This document shows, in pieces, positions 43,861 to 53,126 of a stretch of DNA of 64,000 nucleotides. The notes under the pieces were generated by a model. That model worked only from the letters and a program-made list of their open reading frames with translations, had not been told where the DNA came from and did no database searches. The stretch is taken from positions 57,634 to 121,633 of the forward strand of contig NZ_JALNTW010000013.1 of assembly GCF_023161665.1 (NCBI RefSeq), in the 5' to 3' direction. Each line of letters opens with the position of its first letter. Position 1 is the stretch's first letter. The stretch comes from Shewanella sp. 1CM18E. GTDB taxonomy: Bacteria > Pseudomonadota > Gammaproteobacteria > Enterobacterales > Shewanellaceae. The position numbers and the translations under genes are program-made.

Positions 43861-45424
43861 TAATTTAGTTCCAGCTGATGAAGAGCTAGCCAAAGTATCA
43901 AGTGAGCTTGGGCTAGTTTCTGAAGAAGAAGCCGATCAGGTCTTTCATTCAAGCAGTAAAGAGCGTTTGCCGTTTGCCTTTGCCCACCGTTTTAAGGTGG
44001 CGTTAGCACCTAACGATAATGAAGAATTGTCGTTATATCATGCGCAAAGTACGCCTTTAAGCGCGCTATTAGAGGTACGTCGTTACTGCGGTAAAGAGTT
44101 GCCATTAATTAAGCTTGAAGATGCGGCATTTGAAGCCCGCTTAACTCAAGCCTATCAAGCTAATTCGTCAGAAGCGCAGCAGATGATGGAAGACATCGGT
44201 AATGAGATGGACTTGTTCACGCTTGCCGAAGAACTACCACAAACTGAAGATCTGCTTGAAGGTGATGATGACGCACCGATTATTAAGTTAATCAATGCCT
44301 TGTTGTCGGAAGCGATTAAAGAAGAAGCCTCTGATATCCATATTGAAACTTACGAAAAGCAATTAATTGTACGTTTCCGCGTGGATGGCATTTTGAAGGA
44401 AGTACTTAAGCCAAACCGCAAACTATCATCGCTATTAGTATCGCGCATTAAAGTGATGGCGCGCCTTGATATCGCTGAAAAACGTGTACCACAAGATGGC
44501 CGTATTTCATTGCGTATCGCGGGGCGTGCGGTAGATGTGCGTGTATCAACCATGCCTTCTAGCCATGGTGAGCGTGTGGTACTTCGTTTGTTAGATAAAA
44601 ACGCTGGTAACTTAGACTTAGAGCAGCTCGGTATGACTGATTCTGTGCGTCATCAGTTTGATGAGCTGATCCGCAGACCGCACGGTATTATTTTGGTGAC
44701 TGGTCCAACAGGTTCGGGTAAGAGTACCACCTTGTACGCCGGCCTAACTGAAATCAATTCAAAAGATACCAATATTCTGACCGTAGAAGATCCAATTGAG
44801 TATGAGTTGGAAGGCATAGGTCAGACTCAAGTTAACACCAAAGTAGACATGACATTTGCTCGTGGTCTGCGCGCAATCCTACGTCAAGACCCTGATGTGG
44901 TGATGATTGGTGAGATCCGAGATCTAGAAACCGCACAAATTGCCGTACAGGCATCGCTTACTGGTCACATGGTTATCTCAACCTTGCACACCAATACAGC
45001 GTCGGGTGCGATTACCCGTTTGCAAGATATGGGTGTAGAGCCGTTCTTGGTTTCTTCGAGTTTACTTGGCGTTCTTGCACAGCGACTCATTCGTACCTTA
45101 TGCCCTAGTTGTAAAGAAGAGCATGTACCTGATAACCGCGAACGTGAGCTATTAGGTATTAGTAGTGATGATCCGCGAGTCATTTTCCGCGCTAAAGGTT
45201 GTCAGGCTTGTGGGCATAATGGTTACCGTGGTCGTACTGGTATTCACGAATTATTGGTCGTTGACGATAACGTGCGCGAACTTATCCATACTGGCCGCGG
45301 CGAGCTAGCTATCGAGAAATATATTCGCCAGTCAGTGCCGAGTATTCGTCACGATGGTATGAGTAAAGTGCTTGCGGGTAAAACAACCCTTGAAGAAGTG
45401 CTGCGTGTCACTCGAGAGGAGTAA
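43853..45424 (+). CDS. gspE: Type II secretion ATPase GspE
   Basis: A 523-residue cytoplasmic ATPase driving pseudopilus assembly. Walker A is GPTGSGKSTTLYAGL, the Asp and His boxes follow (EDPIEYELEGIGQTQVN; STLHTNTA), and Walker B is DPDVVMIGEIRD. A zinc finger is given by CPSC and CQACG near residue 420-450. The ATG at 43853 is chosen because upstream codons in the same frame only cover the end of gspD. All catalytic motifs are intact. It should bind GspL through its N-terminal domain. Confidence 0.97.
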   Translation: MSDNLVPADEELAKVSSELGLVSEEEADQVFHSSSKERLPFAFAHRFKVALAPNDNEELSLYHAQSTPLSALLEVRRYCGKELPLIKLEDAAFEARLTQAYQANSSEAQQMMEDIGNEMDLFTLAEELPQTEDLLEGDDDAPIIKLINALLSEAIKEEASDIHIETYEKQLIVRFRVDGILKEVLKPNRKLSSLLVSRIKVMARLDIAEKRVPQDGRISLRIAGRAVDVRVSTMPSSHGERVVLRLLDKNAGNLDLEQLGMTDSVRHQFDELIRRPHGIILVTGPTGSGKSTTLYAGLTEINSKDTNILTVEDPIEYELEGIGQTQVNTKVDMTFARGLRAILRQDPDVVMIGEIRDLETAQIAVQASLTGHMVISTLHTNTASGAITRLQDMGVEPFLVSSSLLGVLAQRLIRTLCPSCKEEHVPDNRERELLGISSDDPRVIFRAKGCQACGHNGYRGRTGIHELLVVDDNVRELIHTGRGELAIEKYIRQSVPSIRHDGMSKVLAGKTTLEEVLRVTREE

Positions 45425-45427
45425 GCC

Positions 45428-46651
45428 ATGCCAGCATTTGAATATAAGGCGTTAGATAAAACCGGTAAGCAGAAAAAGGGCGTAGTTGAAGCGGATACCG
45501 CGAGACACGCGCGTACTCAGCTGCGTGAGCAACGCTTAATGCCACTGGAAATTACGCCGGTGGTAGAAAAAGAAAGTAAGGCAAAATCTGCCAGCTTTAG
45601 CTTTTTCAAGCGCGGTATATCAACCGCTGAGTTGGCACTAATTACTCGGCAAATTGCGACTTTGGTTGCCGCTGGTTTGCCGGTTGAAGAAGCATTAAAG
45701 GCCGTTGGTCAACAGTGTGAAAAAGACCGCCTTGCCAGCATGGTGATGGCAGTACGTTCACGGGTTGTCGAAGGTTATAGCCTTGCAGATTCAATGGCGG
45801 AATTTCCGCATATTTTCGATGAGTTATATCGCGCAATGGTGGCTTCAGGTGAAAAGTCTGGCCATCTAGAAGTGGTACTTAATCGCCTTGCTGATTACAC
45901 CGAACGTCGCCAGCAGCTTAAGAGTAAAATGACTCAAGCGATGATCTATCCAATCGTGCTTACTGTTGTAGCCATAGGTGTTATCGCCATTTTGCTTGCA
46001 GCAGTTGTACCTCAGGTTGTGGGTCAGTTTGAGCATATGGGTCAAGAGCTGCCTTGGACTACCGAATTGCTAATTGCATCGTCAGATTTTATCCGTGATT
46101 ACGGTCTCATTGTATTGGGTGTGATTATCGCTTTGTTCGCTATTGCCAAGCGCTTGTTAGTCTCGCCGAAAAATCGCATGAAATACGACAGCATGTTGCT
46201 GCGCCTGCCAGTGATTAGCAAAGTCAGTAAGAGCCTTAATACCGCACGTTTTGCGCGCACCTTAAGTATCTTAACGGCTAGTTCAGTGCCATTGCTTGAT
46301 GCTATGCGTATCGCCAGCGATGTACTGGTAAACGTAAAAGTTAAAGCGGCAGTTGAAGAAGCTACAATGCGCGTGCGCGAGGGCACAAGTTTAGGTGCTG
46401 CATTGGCTAACACTAAACTTTTCCCGCCAATGATGCTCTATATGATCACCTCAGGTGAAAAAAGTGGTCAGCTTGAGCAGATGCTTGAGCGCGCTGCTGA
46501 TAACCAAGACCGAGAGTTTGAGTCGAATGTGACAATTGCTTTAGGGGTATTTGAACCTATGTTGGTCGTTAGTATGGCCGCTGTGGTTCTGTTTATTGTT
46601 CTCGCTATTCTTCAGCCAATTTTGGCGCTGAATAATATGATTAGTGGTTAA
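45428..46651 (+). CDS. gspF: Type II secretion platform protein GspF
   Basis: A 407-residue polytopic inner-membrane protein with two homologous cytoplasmic domains (about 70-170 and 270-375) and three spans (about 175-195, 225-245, 375-398). Family motifs include FEYKALDKTGKQKKGVVEAD at the N-terminus, LITRQIATLVAAGLPVEEAL and LSILTASSVPLLDAM, and TSGEKSGQLEQMLERAAD. It forms the rotor-like centre that couples the ATPase to pseudopilin addition. It begins three bases after gspE. Confidence 0.96.
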   Translation: MPAFEYKALDKTGKQKKGVVEADTARHARTQLREQRLMPLEITPVVEKESKAKSASFSFFKRGISTAELALITRQIATLVAAGLPVEEALKAVGQQCEKDRLASMVMAVRSRVVEGYSLADSMAEFPHIFDELYRAMVASGEKSGHLEVVLNRLADYTERRQQLKSKMTQAMIYPIVLTVVAIGVIAILLAAVVPQVVGQFEHMGQELPWTTELLIASSDFIRDYGLIVLGVIIALFAIAKRLLVSPKNRMKYDSMLLRLPVISKVSKSLNTARFARTLSILTASSVPLLDAMRIASDVLVNVKVKAAVEEATMRVREGTSLGAALANTKLFPPMMLYMITSGEKSGQLEQMLERAADNQDREFESNVTIALGVFEPMLVVSMAAVVLFIVLAILQPILALNNMISG

Positions 46652-46718
46652 TACTCAGCGCACTTGGTAACCCCGTTACTAGTTGAGGCATGAGATTTTT
46701 AGTTTAAGGAATTTGTTA

Positions 46719-47153
46719 ATGCAAACACGTAATAAACAAAAAGGTTTTACCCTATTAGAAGTCATGGTGGTTATCGTGATTCTAGGTATTTTGGCCTCTA
46801 TGGTTGTACCTAACCTAATGGGTAACAAAGACAAGGCTGACCAACAGAAAGCGGTTTCAGATATCGTTGCATTGGAAAATGCGTTGGACATGTACAAGCT
46901 AGATAACAGCGTGTACCCAACAACTGAGCAAGGTCTTGAAGCATTAGTACAAAAGCCAACTATTTCGCCAGAACCACGTAACTACCGTGCAGATGGTTAT
47001 GTTAAGCGTTTACCACAAGATCCATGGCGCAATGACTACTTGCTATTAAGCCCAGGTGAAAACGGTAAGTTAGATATCTTCAGTTCAGGCCCAGATGGTC
47101 AACCAGGTACTGAAGACGATATCGGTAACTGGAACCTACAGAACTTCCAGTAA
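46719..47153 (+). CDS. gspG: Type II secretion major pseudopilin GspG
   Basis: A 144-residue major pseudopilin. The prepilin leader MQTRNKQKG is cut before FTLLEVMVVIVILGILASMV, the hydrophobic helix with the conserved Glu at position 5. Near the C-terminus SSGPDGQPGTEDDIG forms the calcium-binding loop. The ATG at 46719 has AAGGA at 46707-46711 and gives a normal leader; a longer frame from 46683 does not. A prepilin peptidase (GspO/PilD) must be supplied from elsewhere, as no gspO lies here. Confidence 0.97.
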   Translation: MQTRNKQKGFTLLEVMVVIVILGILASMVVPNLMGNKDKADQQKAVSDIVALENALDMYKLDNSVYPTTEQGLEALVQKPTISPEPRNYRADGYVKRLPQDPWRNDYLLLSPGENGKLDIFSSGPDGQPGTEDDIGNWNLQNFQ

Positions 47154-47747
47154 ATGATCTTGTCGCAAGTGAACTTTACACGTCAAACGGGCTTCACCTT
47201 AATGGAGGTGTTGCTCGTTGTTTTGCTTATGGGGCTAGCGGCAACCGCCGTGACTCTGGGTATGGGCGGAGCAAGTAAAGAAAAGGCACTTGAGCGCTCT
47301 GCGCAGCAATTTATGATGGCCACCGAAATGGTGCTGGATGAAACAGTACTCAGTGGCCATTTTGTTGGCATTGTGGTCGAAGACACTAGCTATAAATATG
47401 TGTATTACGACGAAGGTAAGTGGCAACCGTTAGAGCAAGATAGATTACTAGCTGAAAGGCAAATGGATCAAGGCGTTGAGTTAGTTCTAGTGCTTGATGG
47501 TTTACCGTTAGTGCAAGAAGACGAAGAGCAAGATTCTTGGTTTGACGAGCCGTTAATTGAAAAGTCAGCTGAAGATAAAAAGAAATTCCCTGAGCCGCAA
47601 ATTTTACTGTTTCCAAGCGGTGAAATGAGCGCATTTGAGTTGGCTTTTGTCAGTGAAGATGAAATGCAGCAAGACATCGAAGTGGTGGTGTTTGGCGATG
47701 CGCTAGGGCGTTTGCGAATGGGTTTTGAAGATGAAGAAGTCTTATAG
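47154..47747 (+). CDS. gspH: Type II secretion minor pseudopilin GspH
   Basis: A 197-residue minor pseudopilin. The leader ends RQTG before FTLMEVLLVVLLMGLAATAV, with the Glu at mature position 5. The gene begins on the base after the gspG stop. The protein body is acidic (QEDEEQDSW, EDEMQQDIE), as in other marine GspH proteins. GspH joins GspI, GspJ and GspK at the pseudopilus tip. The C-terminal part is the variable region of the family. Confidence 0.9.
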   Translation: MILSQVNFTRQTGFTLMEVLLVVLLMGLAATAVTLGMGGASKEKALERSAQQFMMATEMVLDETVLSGHFVGIVVEDTSYKYVYYDEGKWQPLEQDRLLAERQMDQGVELVLVLDGLPLVQEDEEQDSWFDEPLIEKSAEDKKKFPEPQILLFPSGEMSAFELAFVSEDEMQQDIEVVVFGDALGRLRMGFEDEEVL

Positions 47748-47749
47748 CC

Positions 47750-48121
47750 ATGGCTATTAAGCAAAAAGGCATGACCTTGCTAGAAGTGATCGTCGCATTA
47801 GCGGTGTTCTCCATTGCCGCGGTATCGATTACCAAAAGTCTTGGCGAACAAATTGCCAATATGCCCATTTTGGAAGAGCGCACTATGGCGCAATGGGTCG
47901 CCCACAACCAAATGGTTGAAGCGCGTCTTGACCCAAAGTTTCCAGATATTGGTCGTAAAGACGGCCAAGTAGAGCTAGCCAATCAAGAATGGTATTGGCG
48001 CAAAGAGGTCATTAAAACGACCGATGACAATTTTAGAATGATCCGCATCAGTATCAGTGATGACGAGCGATTTTCCCGTACTATCGCTGAAGTGAGTAGT
48101 TATGTACTTAAAGCGGATTAA
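47750..48121 (+). CDS. gspI: Type II secretion minor pseudopilin GspI
   Basis: A 123-residue minor pseudopilin. The short leader MAIKQKG precedes MTLLEVIVALAVFSIAAVSI; the residue after the cleavage site is Met rather than Phe, which is normal for GspI. VAHNQMVEARLD is the family's conserved central segment. It begins two bases after gspH and overlaps the probable start of gspJ by 20 bases. GspI nucleates the tip complex with GspJ and GspK. Confidence 0.94.
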   Translation: MAIKQKGMTLLEVIVALAVFSIAAVSITKSLGEQIANMPILEERTMAQWVAHNQMVEARLDPKFPDIGRKDGQVELANQEWYWRKEVIKTTDDNFRMIRISISDDERFSRTIAEVSSYVLKAD

Positions 48122-48833
48122 CACAATGCGCGGCTTTACGCTGCTAGAGATGCTAATCGCTATCGCGATTTTTGCCATGTTAGGGCTAGCAGCAAACACA
48201 GTGCTGAGTACTGTGATGAAAAACGATACTGCCACCCGTGACTTTGCCGCCAAGTTAAAGGCGATGCAGCAAGGGTTCGGCATTATTGAGCGTGATTTGA
48301 ATCAAATGGTGGCGCGCACGCCGAGATTGTTAGAGGGCGGTCGTGGCACCACAGTATTTCAAACTGGCAGCAATATGCTCGACTCGGAATCTGAGTCATT
48401 AGTGTTTTTCCGTTTGGGTTGGTTAAATCCAGACGGACTGCTGCCAAGAGGCAGTTTGCAGTCGGTGGCTTACGTGGTGATGGAAGGCAAGTTACAACGC
48501 TGGTATTACCCATATCCTGAGCCTGAATTTGGCGCAGAGCCGATTAAAACGGTGATAATGGATAAGGTTATTTCAGTGGAATATGCCTTTTTTGCCGATG
48601 ATAAATGGGAACGTAAAACTGACGCAACCAAGCTGCCAAAAGCCATCGCAATAGAAATTGAATTTGAAGATATTGGTAAAGTTCAGCGCAAGTTTTTAGT
48701 ACCACAAGGCGCGCTTGCTGGCAGTAACGATGACAGCAACAACGATGGTAATAATAACGGCGGCAATAACAACGATAATGATGACTCTAAGCCTGATGAC
48801 GACAACGGTAGCCAACAAGGCGGAGGAGAGTAA
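48102..48833 (+). CDS. gspJ: Type II secretion minor pseudopilin GspJ
   Basis: A 243-residue minor pseudopilin. The leader MYLKRINTMRG is cut before FTLLEMLIAIAIFAMLGLA. A start at the ATG at 48126 would leave only MRG as leader; the longer leader is preferred but not proven. The core has FGIIERDLNQMVARTPR and VSVEYAFFADDKWE. The last 40 residues are an unusual low-complexity tail of Asn, Asp, Gly and Ser (from about 206), with little resemblance to other GspJ proteins. The stop overlaps the gspK start by one base. Confidence 0.93.
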   Translation: MYLKRINTMRGFTLLEMLIAIAIFAMLGLAANTVLSTVMKNDTATRDFAAKLKAMQQGFGIIERDLNQMVARTPRLLEGGRGTTVFQTGSNMLDSESESLVFFRLGWLNPDGLLPRGSLQSVAYVVMEGKLQRWYYPYPEPEFGAEPIKTVIMDKVISVEYAFFADDKWERKTDATKLPKAIAIEIEFEDIGKVQRKFLVPQGALAGSNDDSNNDGNNNGGNNNDNDDSKPDDDNGSQQGGGE

Positions 48834-49816
48834 TGATGCCTTCTAAGCAGCGCGGCGTTGCTCTTATCGTAGTCTTATTGATTGTGGCTATGGTGGCCAT
48901 TATTGCCACCAACATTACTTCACGTAATCAGTTGTCTGTTAGGCGTACGTTGAATATGGCGCAATACGACCAAGCATTTTGGTATGCCATTTCTGGTGAA
49001 GAGATTGCCAAGAAAGTACTGAAACAAGATTTGGAAGACTCAGATACCGTGCATTTGCAGCAGTACTGGGCTCTGGCTGATGTGATATTTCCAGCTGAGA
49101 AAGGTGAAATCGCCGGTAAGATCACCGATATGCGCGCCTGTTTTAATCTCAATTCGTTGTCAGCACCGAGTGAGAAAGTTGAAAACGGTCAGCCTAAGAT
49201 GCCATTACCAGCGGTGCAGTTTAAAGGCTTATTGGTCGCGCTGGGTATGGATGAGTTTGCCGCAGAGCGTTTAGCGCAAACAACCAAAGATTACATAGAT
49301 GAAGATACCGTAAGTGGCCCTTATGGCGCTGAAGATGCGGAATATGAGTCGCGTAATGTACCGTACCGAGCAGCAAATACTTTGCTTAGCCATAAAAGCG
49401 AACTGCGCGCTGTTATGGGCTTTACTCAAGATATTTATTTAAAGCTGGCACCTTACGTATGTGCTATTCCGGGCAATACGACGCAGGTATTAAACGTTAA
49501 TACCGTGCCAGTAGAGCATGCTGCAATTATTGCGGGTATGTTTGATAACAAGATTTCTGTTGGTGAGGCTGAGAGCATCATCAATCAAAGACCGCTCGAC
49601 GGTTATGATGACATTAATGAGTTTTGGGAAAACTCATCAGTGGCATCGCTTGCCGGAGACGCCAAGCTAAAATCAAGCTTTGGGGTAACCAGTAAGTACT
49701 TTCTACTCGATGCGGGGGCGAAGGTCGACACCGCAGTATTTAGACTAGAAAGCGTGCTTTACGGCGACAGTAAAAAATTAGAAGTGTTATCTCGCCAGTT
49801 TGGTGGGCAAAAATAA
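48833..49816 (+). CDS. gspK: Type II secretion minor pseudopilin GspK
   Basis: A 327-residue minor pseudopilin that caps the pseudopilus tip. The leader MMPSKQRG is followed by VALIVVLLIVAMVAIIATNI; the residue at mature position 5 is Val rather than Glu, as is usual for GspK. The body has the conserved DMRACFNLNSL, DYIDEDTVSGPYGAED, YRAANTLLSHKSELRAV and LNVNTVPVEHA. Start by TAATG overlap with gspJ. Confidence 0.95.
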   Translation: MMPSKQRGVALIVVLLIVAMVAIIATNITSRNQLSVRRTLNMAQYDQAFWYAISGEEIAKKVLKQDLEDSDTVHLQQYWALADVIFPAEKGEIAGKITDMRACFNLNSLSAPSEKVENGQPKMPLPAVQFKGLLVALGMDEFAAERLAQTTKDYIDEDTVSGPYGAEDAEYESRNVPYRAANTLLSHKSELRAVMGFTQDIYLKLAPYVCAIPGNTTQVLNVNTVPVEHAAIIAGMFDNKISVGEAESIINQRPLDGYDDINEFWENSSVASLAGDAKLKSSFGVTSKYFLLDAGAKVDTAVFRLESVLYGDSKKLEVLSRQFGGQK

Positions 49817-49862
49817 CAACAGTCCTTTAAATCTATTTAAAGAGACTTGTGGAGATAAATCA

Positions 49863-51050
49863 GTGAGTGAAAGACTATTTATCCGTTTAGGGCAAACCGC
49901 AGAGCAACCATGCTCTTGGCTTGTTTGGTCTGAACAGGAGCAAGAAATTATAGGTTCTGGCGAGCTTAGCAATGCCAGTGCACTATCGACCCTTACTGAA
50001 AGAGCGGGTAATCGCGGTGTTGACGTATTAGTGCCAGCATCAAGCATTACGTTAACCGAAGTCGATTTGCCAGAGAAAAGCCAACGCCAAGCGATTAAGG
50101 CGCTGCCATTTATGCTGGAAGAAAATCTCGCGCAAAATGTCGATGAACTACATTTTGTGACGGGTCCGCGTAATGGCGATGCTTTAAGTATTGCAGTGGT
50201 TGCGCATGAGCAAATGCAAATGTGGATCGAGTGGCTTAGCGATGCGGGCCTTAAAGCTAAATGCATAGTACCAGATTGTTTAGCACTGCCACTTGCCGAT
50301 TGCGATTGGGCGGCAATGACGCTAGGCAAAGAGGTCTTGCTACGCACAGGAGCGGGTAGCGGCGTAAGTTTGAGCCAAAACTGGCTTGATATGGCGCTAC
50401 CTCAACTGTTAACAGCTGACACGCAAACCACTGTTGCGGGTTATACCGAGTTGCAATTGGCGGGCACGCAAATAAAAGCTCAGCCGCTAGATTTGCCTAT
50501 GTTGGTGCTAGCTAAGGGCTTACTCAATGCGCCAATCAACTTGCTATCAGGCATTTACAAGCCAAAGAAAGAATACGGTAAGCACTTACTATTGTGGCGT
50601 AATGCCGCTATCGCATTTGCTGTGGTGATCGTTCTAGCATTAGTGAATAAAGGCCTAAACATCCACCAAATGAATACCGCCGCCGATGAATTACAAGCGC
50701 AAAGTGAGCAGATCTATAAGCAAGTTGTGCCTGGCAGTTCGCGAGTGGTAAACCTGCGCTCACAAATGGGCAGCTATGTACGTACTTTGCAAGGTGGTGG
50801 CAGTGGTACTCAGTTCTTTGTCATGCTTTCTGGCATGCAAGACGCCTTTGCTCAAGTGCCTGCGCTTAAGCCAACCACGCTGCGTTTTGATAGCAATCGA
50901 AATGAAATCCGCATGCAGGTAACGGCGAAAAATTACGAACAGATTGAGACGTTTAAAGAGATAGTGGCACGTTCTTATCAGCTGACTGGTGGTGCGATGA
51001 ATAGCGGTGAATCAGAAGTCACCAGCACCTTAACCATAAGGAGCAAATAA
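49863..51050 (+). CDS. gspL: Type II secretion inner-membrane protein GspL
   Basis: A 395-residue bitopic protein that tethers GspE to the membrane. An actin-like cytoplasmic domain (about 1-240, with VLVPASSITLTEVDLPEKSQ and ALPFMLEENLAQNVDELHF) precedes one span (about 250-270, NAAIAFAVVIVLALV) and a periplasmic ferredoxin-like domain. The GTG at 49863 is chosen as start because GGAG lies eight bases before it and the family begins there; an upstream ATG at 49800 would overlap gspK. It is followed one base later by gspM. Confidence 0.94.
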   Translation: MSERLFIRLGQTAEQPCSWLVWSEQEQEIIGSGELSNASALSTLTERAGNRGVDVLVPASSITLTEVDLPEKSQRQAIKALPFMLEENLAQNVDELHFVTGPRNGDALSIAVVAHEQMQMWIEWLSDAGLKAKCIVPDCLALPLADCDWAAMTLGKEVLLRTGAGSGVSLSQNWLDMALPQLLTADTQTTVAGYTELQLAGTQIKAQPLDLPMLVLAKGLLNAPINLLSGIYKPKKEYGKHLLLWRNAAIAFAVVIVLALVNKGLNIHQMNTAADELQAQSEQIYKQVVPGSSRVVNLRSQMGSYVRTLQGGGSGTQFFVMLSGMQDAFAQVPALKPTTLRFDSNRNEIRMQVTAKNYEQIETFKEIVARSYQLTGGAMNSGESEVTSTLTIRSK

Positions 51051-51051
51051 G

Positions 51052-51528
51052 ATGGAAAACTTAAAAGCATGGTGGAACGGCTTAGTTTTACGTGAAAAGC
51101 AGATGGTTTCGGCTTGTGGCGTGGTCTTGGTTATTGGCATTTTATATTGGGGCGTTTGGACACCAATCGCTAATGCTGAAGCAGAGGCGCAGCGCAATCT
51201 AGAAGGCCAGCAAAGTACGCTTAATTACGTAAAGCAAACTGCTAACCGTATTGCAGGCCTCAAGCAAAGTGGTAGCAGCAATGCGTTTAGAGGCAGTTTG
51301 AGTGCGGCAGTCAACCAAACAGCGGGGGCATTCGGGTTAGAGATCACCCGTATGCAGCCTCAAGGCAATAAAATTCAAGTATGGATGGATGAAGTGCCAT
51401 TCGATACGTTACTGAACTATCTTAACGAGCTAGTGCAAAACAAAGGCTTGTCGTTAGAGAGTTTAGATTTAGCCGAATCGGATACTCCGGGCTACGTTAA
51501 TGTGCGTCGTATTCAGCTGTCGAAATAA
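51052..51528 (+). CDS. gspM: Type II secretion protein GspM
   Basis: A 158-residue bitopic protein that stabilises GspL. LREKQMVSACGVVLVIGILYWGVWTP (about residues 13-38) includes the single span, and the periplasmic ferredoxin-like domain has ITRMQPQGNKIQVWMDEVPF and LNELVQNKGLSLESLDLA. It follows gspL by one base and precedes gspN by six bases. Confidence 0.95.
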   Translation: MENLKAWWNGLVLREKQMVSACGVVLVIGILYWGVWTPIANAEAEAQRNLEGQQSTLNYVKQTANRIAGLKQSGSSNAFRGSLSAAVNQTAGAFGLEITRMQPQGNKIQVWMDEVPFDTLLNYLNELVQNKGLSLESLDLAESDTPGYVNVRRIQLSK

Positions 51529-51534
51529 GGTGTT

Positions 51535-52296
51535 GTGGTGAAATTAGCAAAAAAGATAGCGTTAGGCTTTTTAATCTACTTAGTATTTTTAGTGGTGTTG
51601 TTTCCAGCCAGTATGGCGGTAAAGCTAGCTCCAATGCCAAACAATGTTGCTATTAGCGGTGTGTCTGGCACGATTTGGGCTGGTAGCATTGACATGCTAA
51701 GCGTGCAAAAGCGCCAAGTTGAGATGATCACTTGGGACTTAGATGTGCTGTCATTATTAACAGGCACAGTTAAGGCCGATGTGGTGATTGGTAGCCGCGC
51801 CAGTGCCGTTAATGGCAAAGGTACAGTTGCTTATTCAATGTCTGGGCTTGATGCCTCAGGCCTAAGGTTTGAAGCGCCAAGCAGCTTTTTGTTAGGACGC
51901 ACTAACTTACCGTTTAGAACTAAGATTAATGGCGACCTCAGTGTGCTAGTTGATAACTTTGAGCAAGGCTTACCTTGGTGTGAGCAGTTATCAGGTAAGC
52001 TGTTTTTAAATCAAGTAAACGTTACTAACCAGTTTGGTAAGTACCCACTTGGCGATATCGCATTGGGCTTGGCATGTCTTGATGGCAAAGTGGAATTAAC
52101 CACAGATGAAAAGCTAAATGGACTTGGGTTAGACGGCACTATCGTTTTAGCGGATAACAAGATGGTACAAGTTAACGCCAAAATCCGAGAAGTGAACACT
52201 CAGCCTGATGATTTGAAAAAGGCGCTATCTTTCTTAGGTAAGAAAGACAGCCAAGGATATTACCCTATTACTTATCAAGGCCGCTTACCTATCTAG
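51535..52296 (+). CDS. gspN: Type II secretion protein GspN
   Basis: A 253-residue protein with one N-terminal span (about 9-29, LGFLIYLVFLVVLFPASMAV) and a periplasmic domain with VSGTIWAGS, TWDLDVLSLLTGTVKAD and GYYPITYQGRLPI, all typical of GspN. The start is one of two adjacent GTG codons (51535 or 51538); the second has AGG at a better distance. GspN is not essential in many systems. It closes the operon and is followed by a terminator. Confidence 0.93.
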   Translation: MVKLAKKIALGFLIYLVFLVVLFPASMAVKLAPMPNNVAISGVSGTIWAGSIDMLSVQKRQVEMITWDLDVLSLLTGTVKADVVIGSRASAVNGKGTVAYSMSGLDASGLRFEAPSSFLLGRTNLPFRTKINGDLSVLVDNFEQGLPWCEQLSGKLFLNQVNVTNQFGKYPLGDIALGLACLDGKVELTTDEKLNGLGLDGTIVLADNKMVQVNAKIREVNTQPDDLKKALSFLGKKDSQGYYPITYQGRLPI

Positions 52297-52321
52297 TTAG
52301 AGCATTCTTGATAGAGTTTAT

Positions 52322-52347
52322 AAAGGCGCTGAAATAGCGCCTTTTTT
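52322..52347. terminator. Terminator of the gsp operon, probably bidirectional
   Basis: Arms aaaggcgct and agcgccttt around gaaat with a T run. It lies 26 bases after gspN and 13 bases past the convergent yrfG stop. Confidence 0.92.
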
Positions 52348-52359
52348 ATGGCTGACTTT

Positions 52360-53028
52360 TTACTTTTGTTGCAGTAGTTCATCAAGCAAGTGGTGATAAT
52401 CCTCAATCGCAGGAAAGTCATCAAACACCTTATTCGGCTTTTGGCTGTCTGGATTAGCGATACCAAGCTGATAACCGACACCAGCGAGTTTTGCTGCCGC
52501 TAAAATGGCTTCGTTATCATCAATAAATAAACAACGGCTAGGCTCTAGGTTAAAGCGCTTAAATAATTGCACCCAAAACTCGGGATGCTCTTTTGGGTAA
52601 CCAGTTTCGTGACTCGATATCATGCTATCTAACCCTAAACCTAGCTCGGTATGTTCCAGTTTTAGCCCTAGGTTTTTAGGGTGCGCATTGGTCACCAAAA
52701 TTCGATTTTTTCCAGCAAGTTTTAGCGCATTAAGGAATGGCATGCTGTCTTGGCGCATTTGAATACGCTCAACCAATGTGCGGTGCAGCGCCATAATGTC
52801 TAAGCCCATCTGCTGCTGCCAATATTCAAGGCAATACCAATTCAGCGTACCTTCAACCTTGGTGTAGCACTCTTCAACCCATTCACTGGCCTGTTGCACT
52901 GAGATATTGCGCTGCTCGCTAAGGACTTTAGGAACCAGCTGTAACCAAAAATGGTTATCGAAATGCAGGTCTAAAAGCGTACCATCCATATCGAGTAAAA
53001 CGGTGTCAATTTCTGTCCATGGAAACAT
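52360..53028 (-). CDS. yrfG: GMP/IMP nucleotidase YrfG (HAD family)
   Basis: A 222-residue HAD hydrolase matching E. coli YrfG in length. Motif I is LLDMDGTLLDL (nucleophile Asp14), motif II is LVTNAHPKNL, motif III includes Lys of TGYPKEHPEFW, and motif IV is CLFIDDNEAIL. WVEECYTKVEGTLNWYCLEYW lies in the cap domain. E. coli YrfG dephosphorylates GMP and IMP. As in E. coli, it sits with nudE, hslR and hslO in the same neighbourhood. It is divergent from nudE. Confidence 0.92.
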   Translation of the reverse strand: MFPWTEIDTVLLDMDGTLLDLHFDNHFWLQLVPKVLSEQRNISVQQASEWVEECYTKVEGTLNWYCLEYWQQQMGLDIMALHRTLVERIQMRQDSMPFLNALKLAGKNRILVTNAHPKNLGLKLEHTELGLGLDSMISSHETGYPKEHPEFWVQLFKRFNLEPSRCLFIDDNEAILAAAKLAGVGYQLGIANPDSQKPNKVFDDFPAIEDYHHLLDELLQQK

Positions 53029-53126
53029 AGTTGCGCGATCCTAGAAAATTCATGTTGTAGATTGGGTGAACAATAGTAAGATTATACTGAATTAAATGAC
53101 AAGTCGGCAGCGGCACTGGGATGTGT

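Noticed and set aside
47386..47982. Several open frames opposite gspH and gspI
   Set aside because: No start signals or family matches; the forward genes are clear pseudopilins overlapping in a tight operon.
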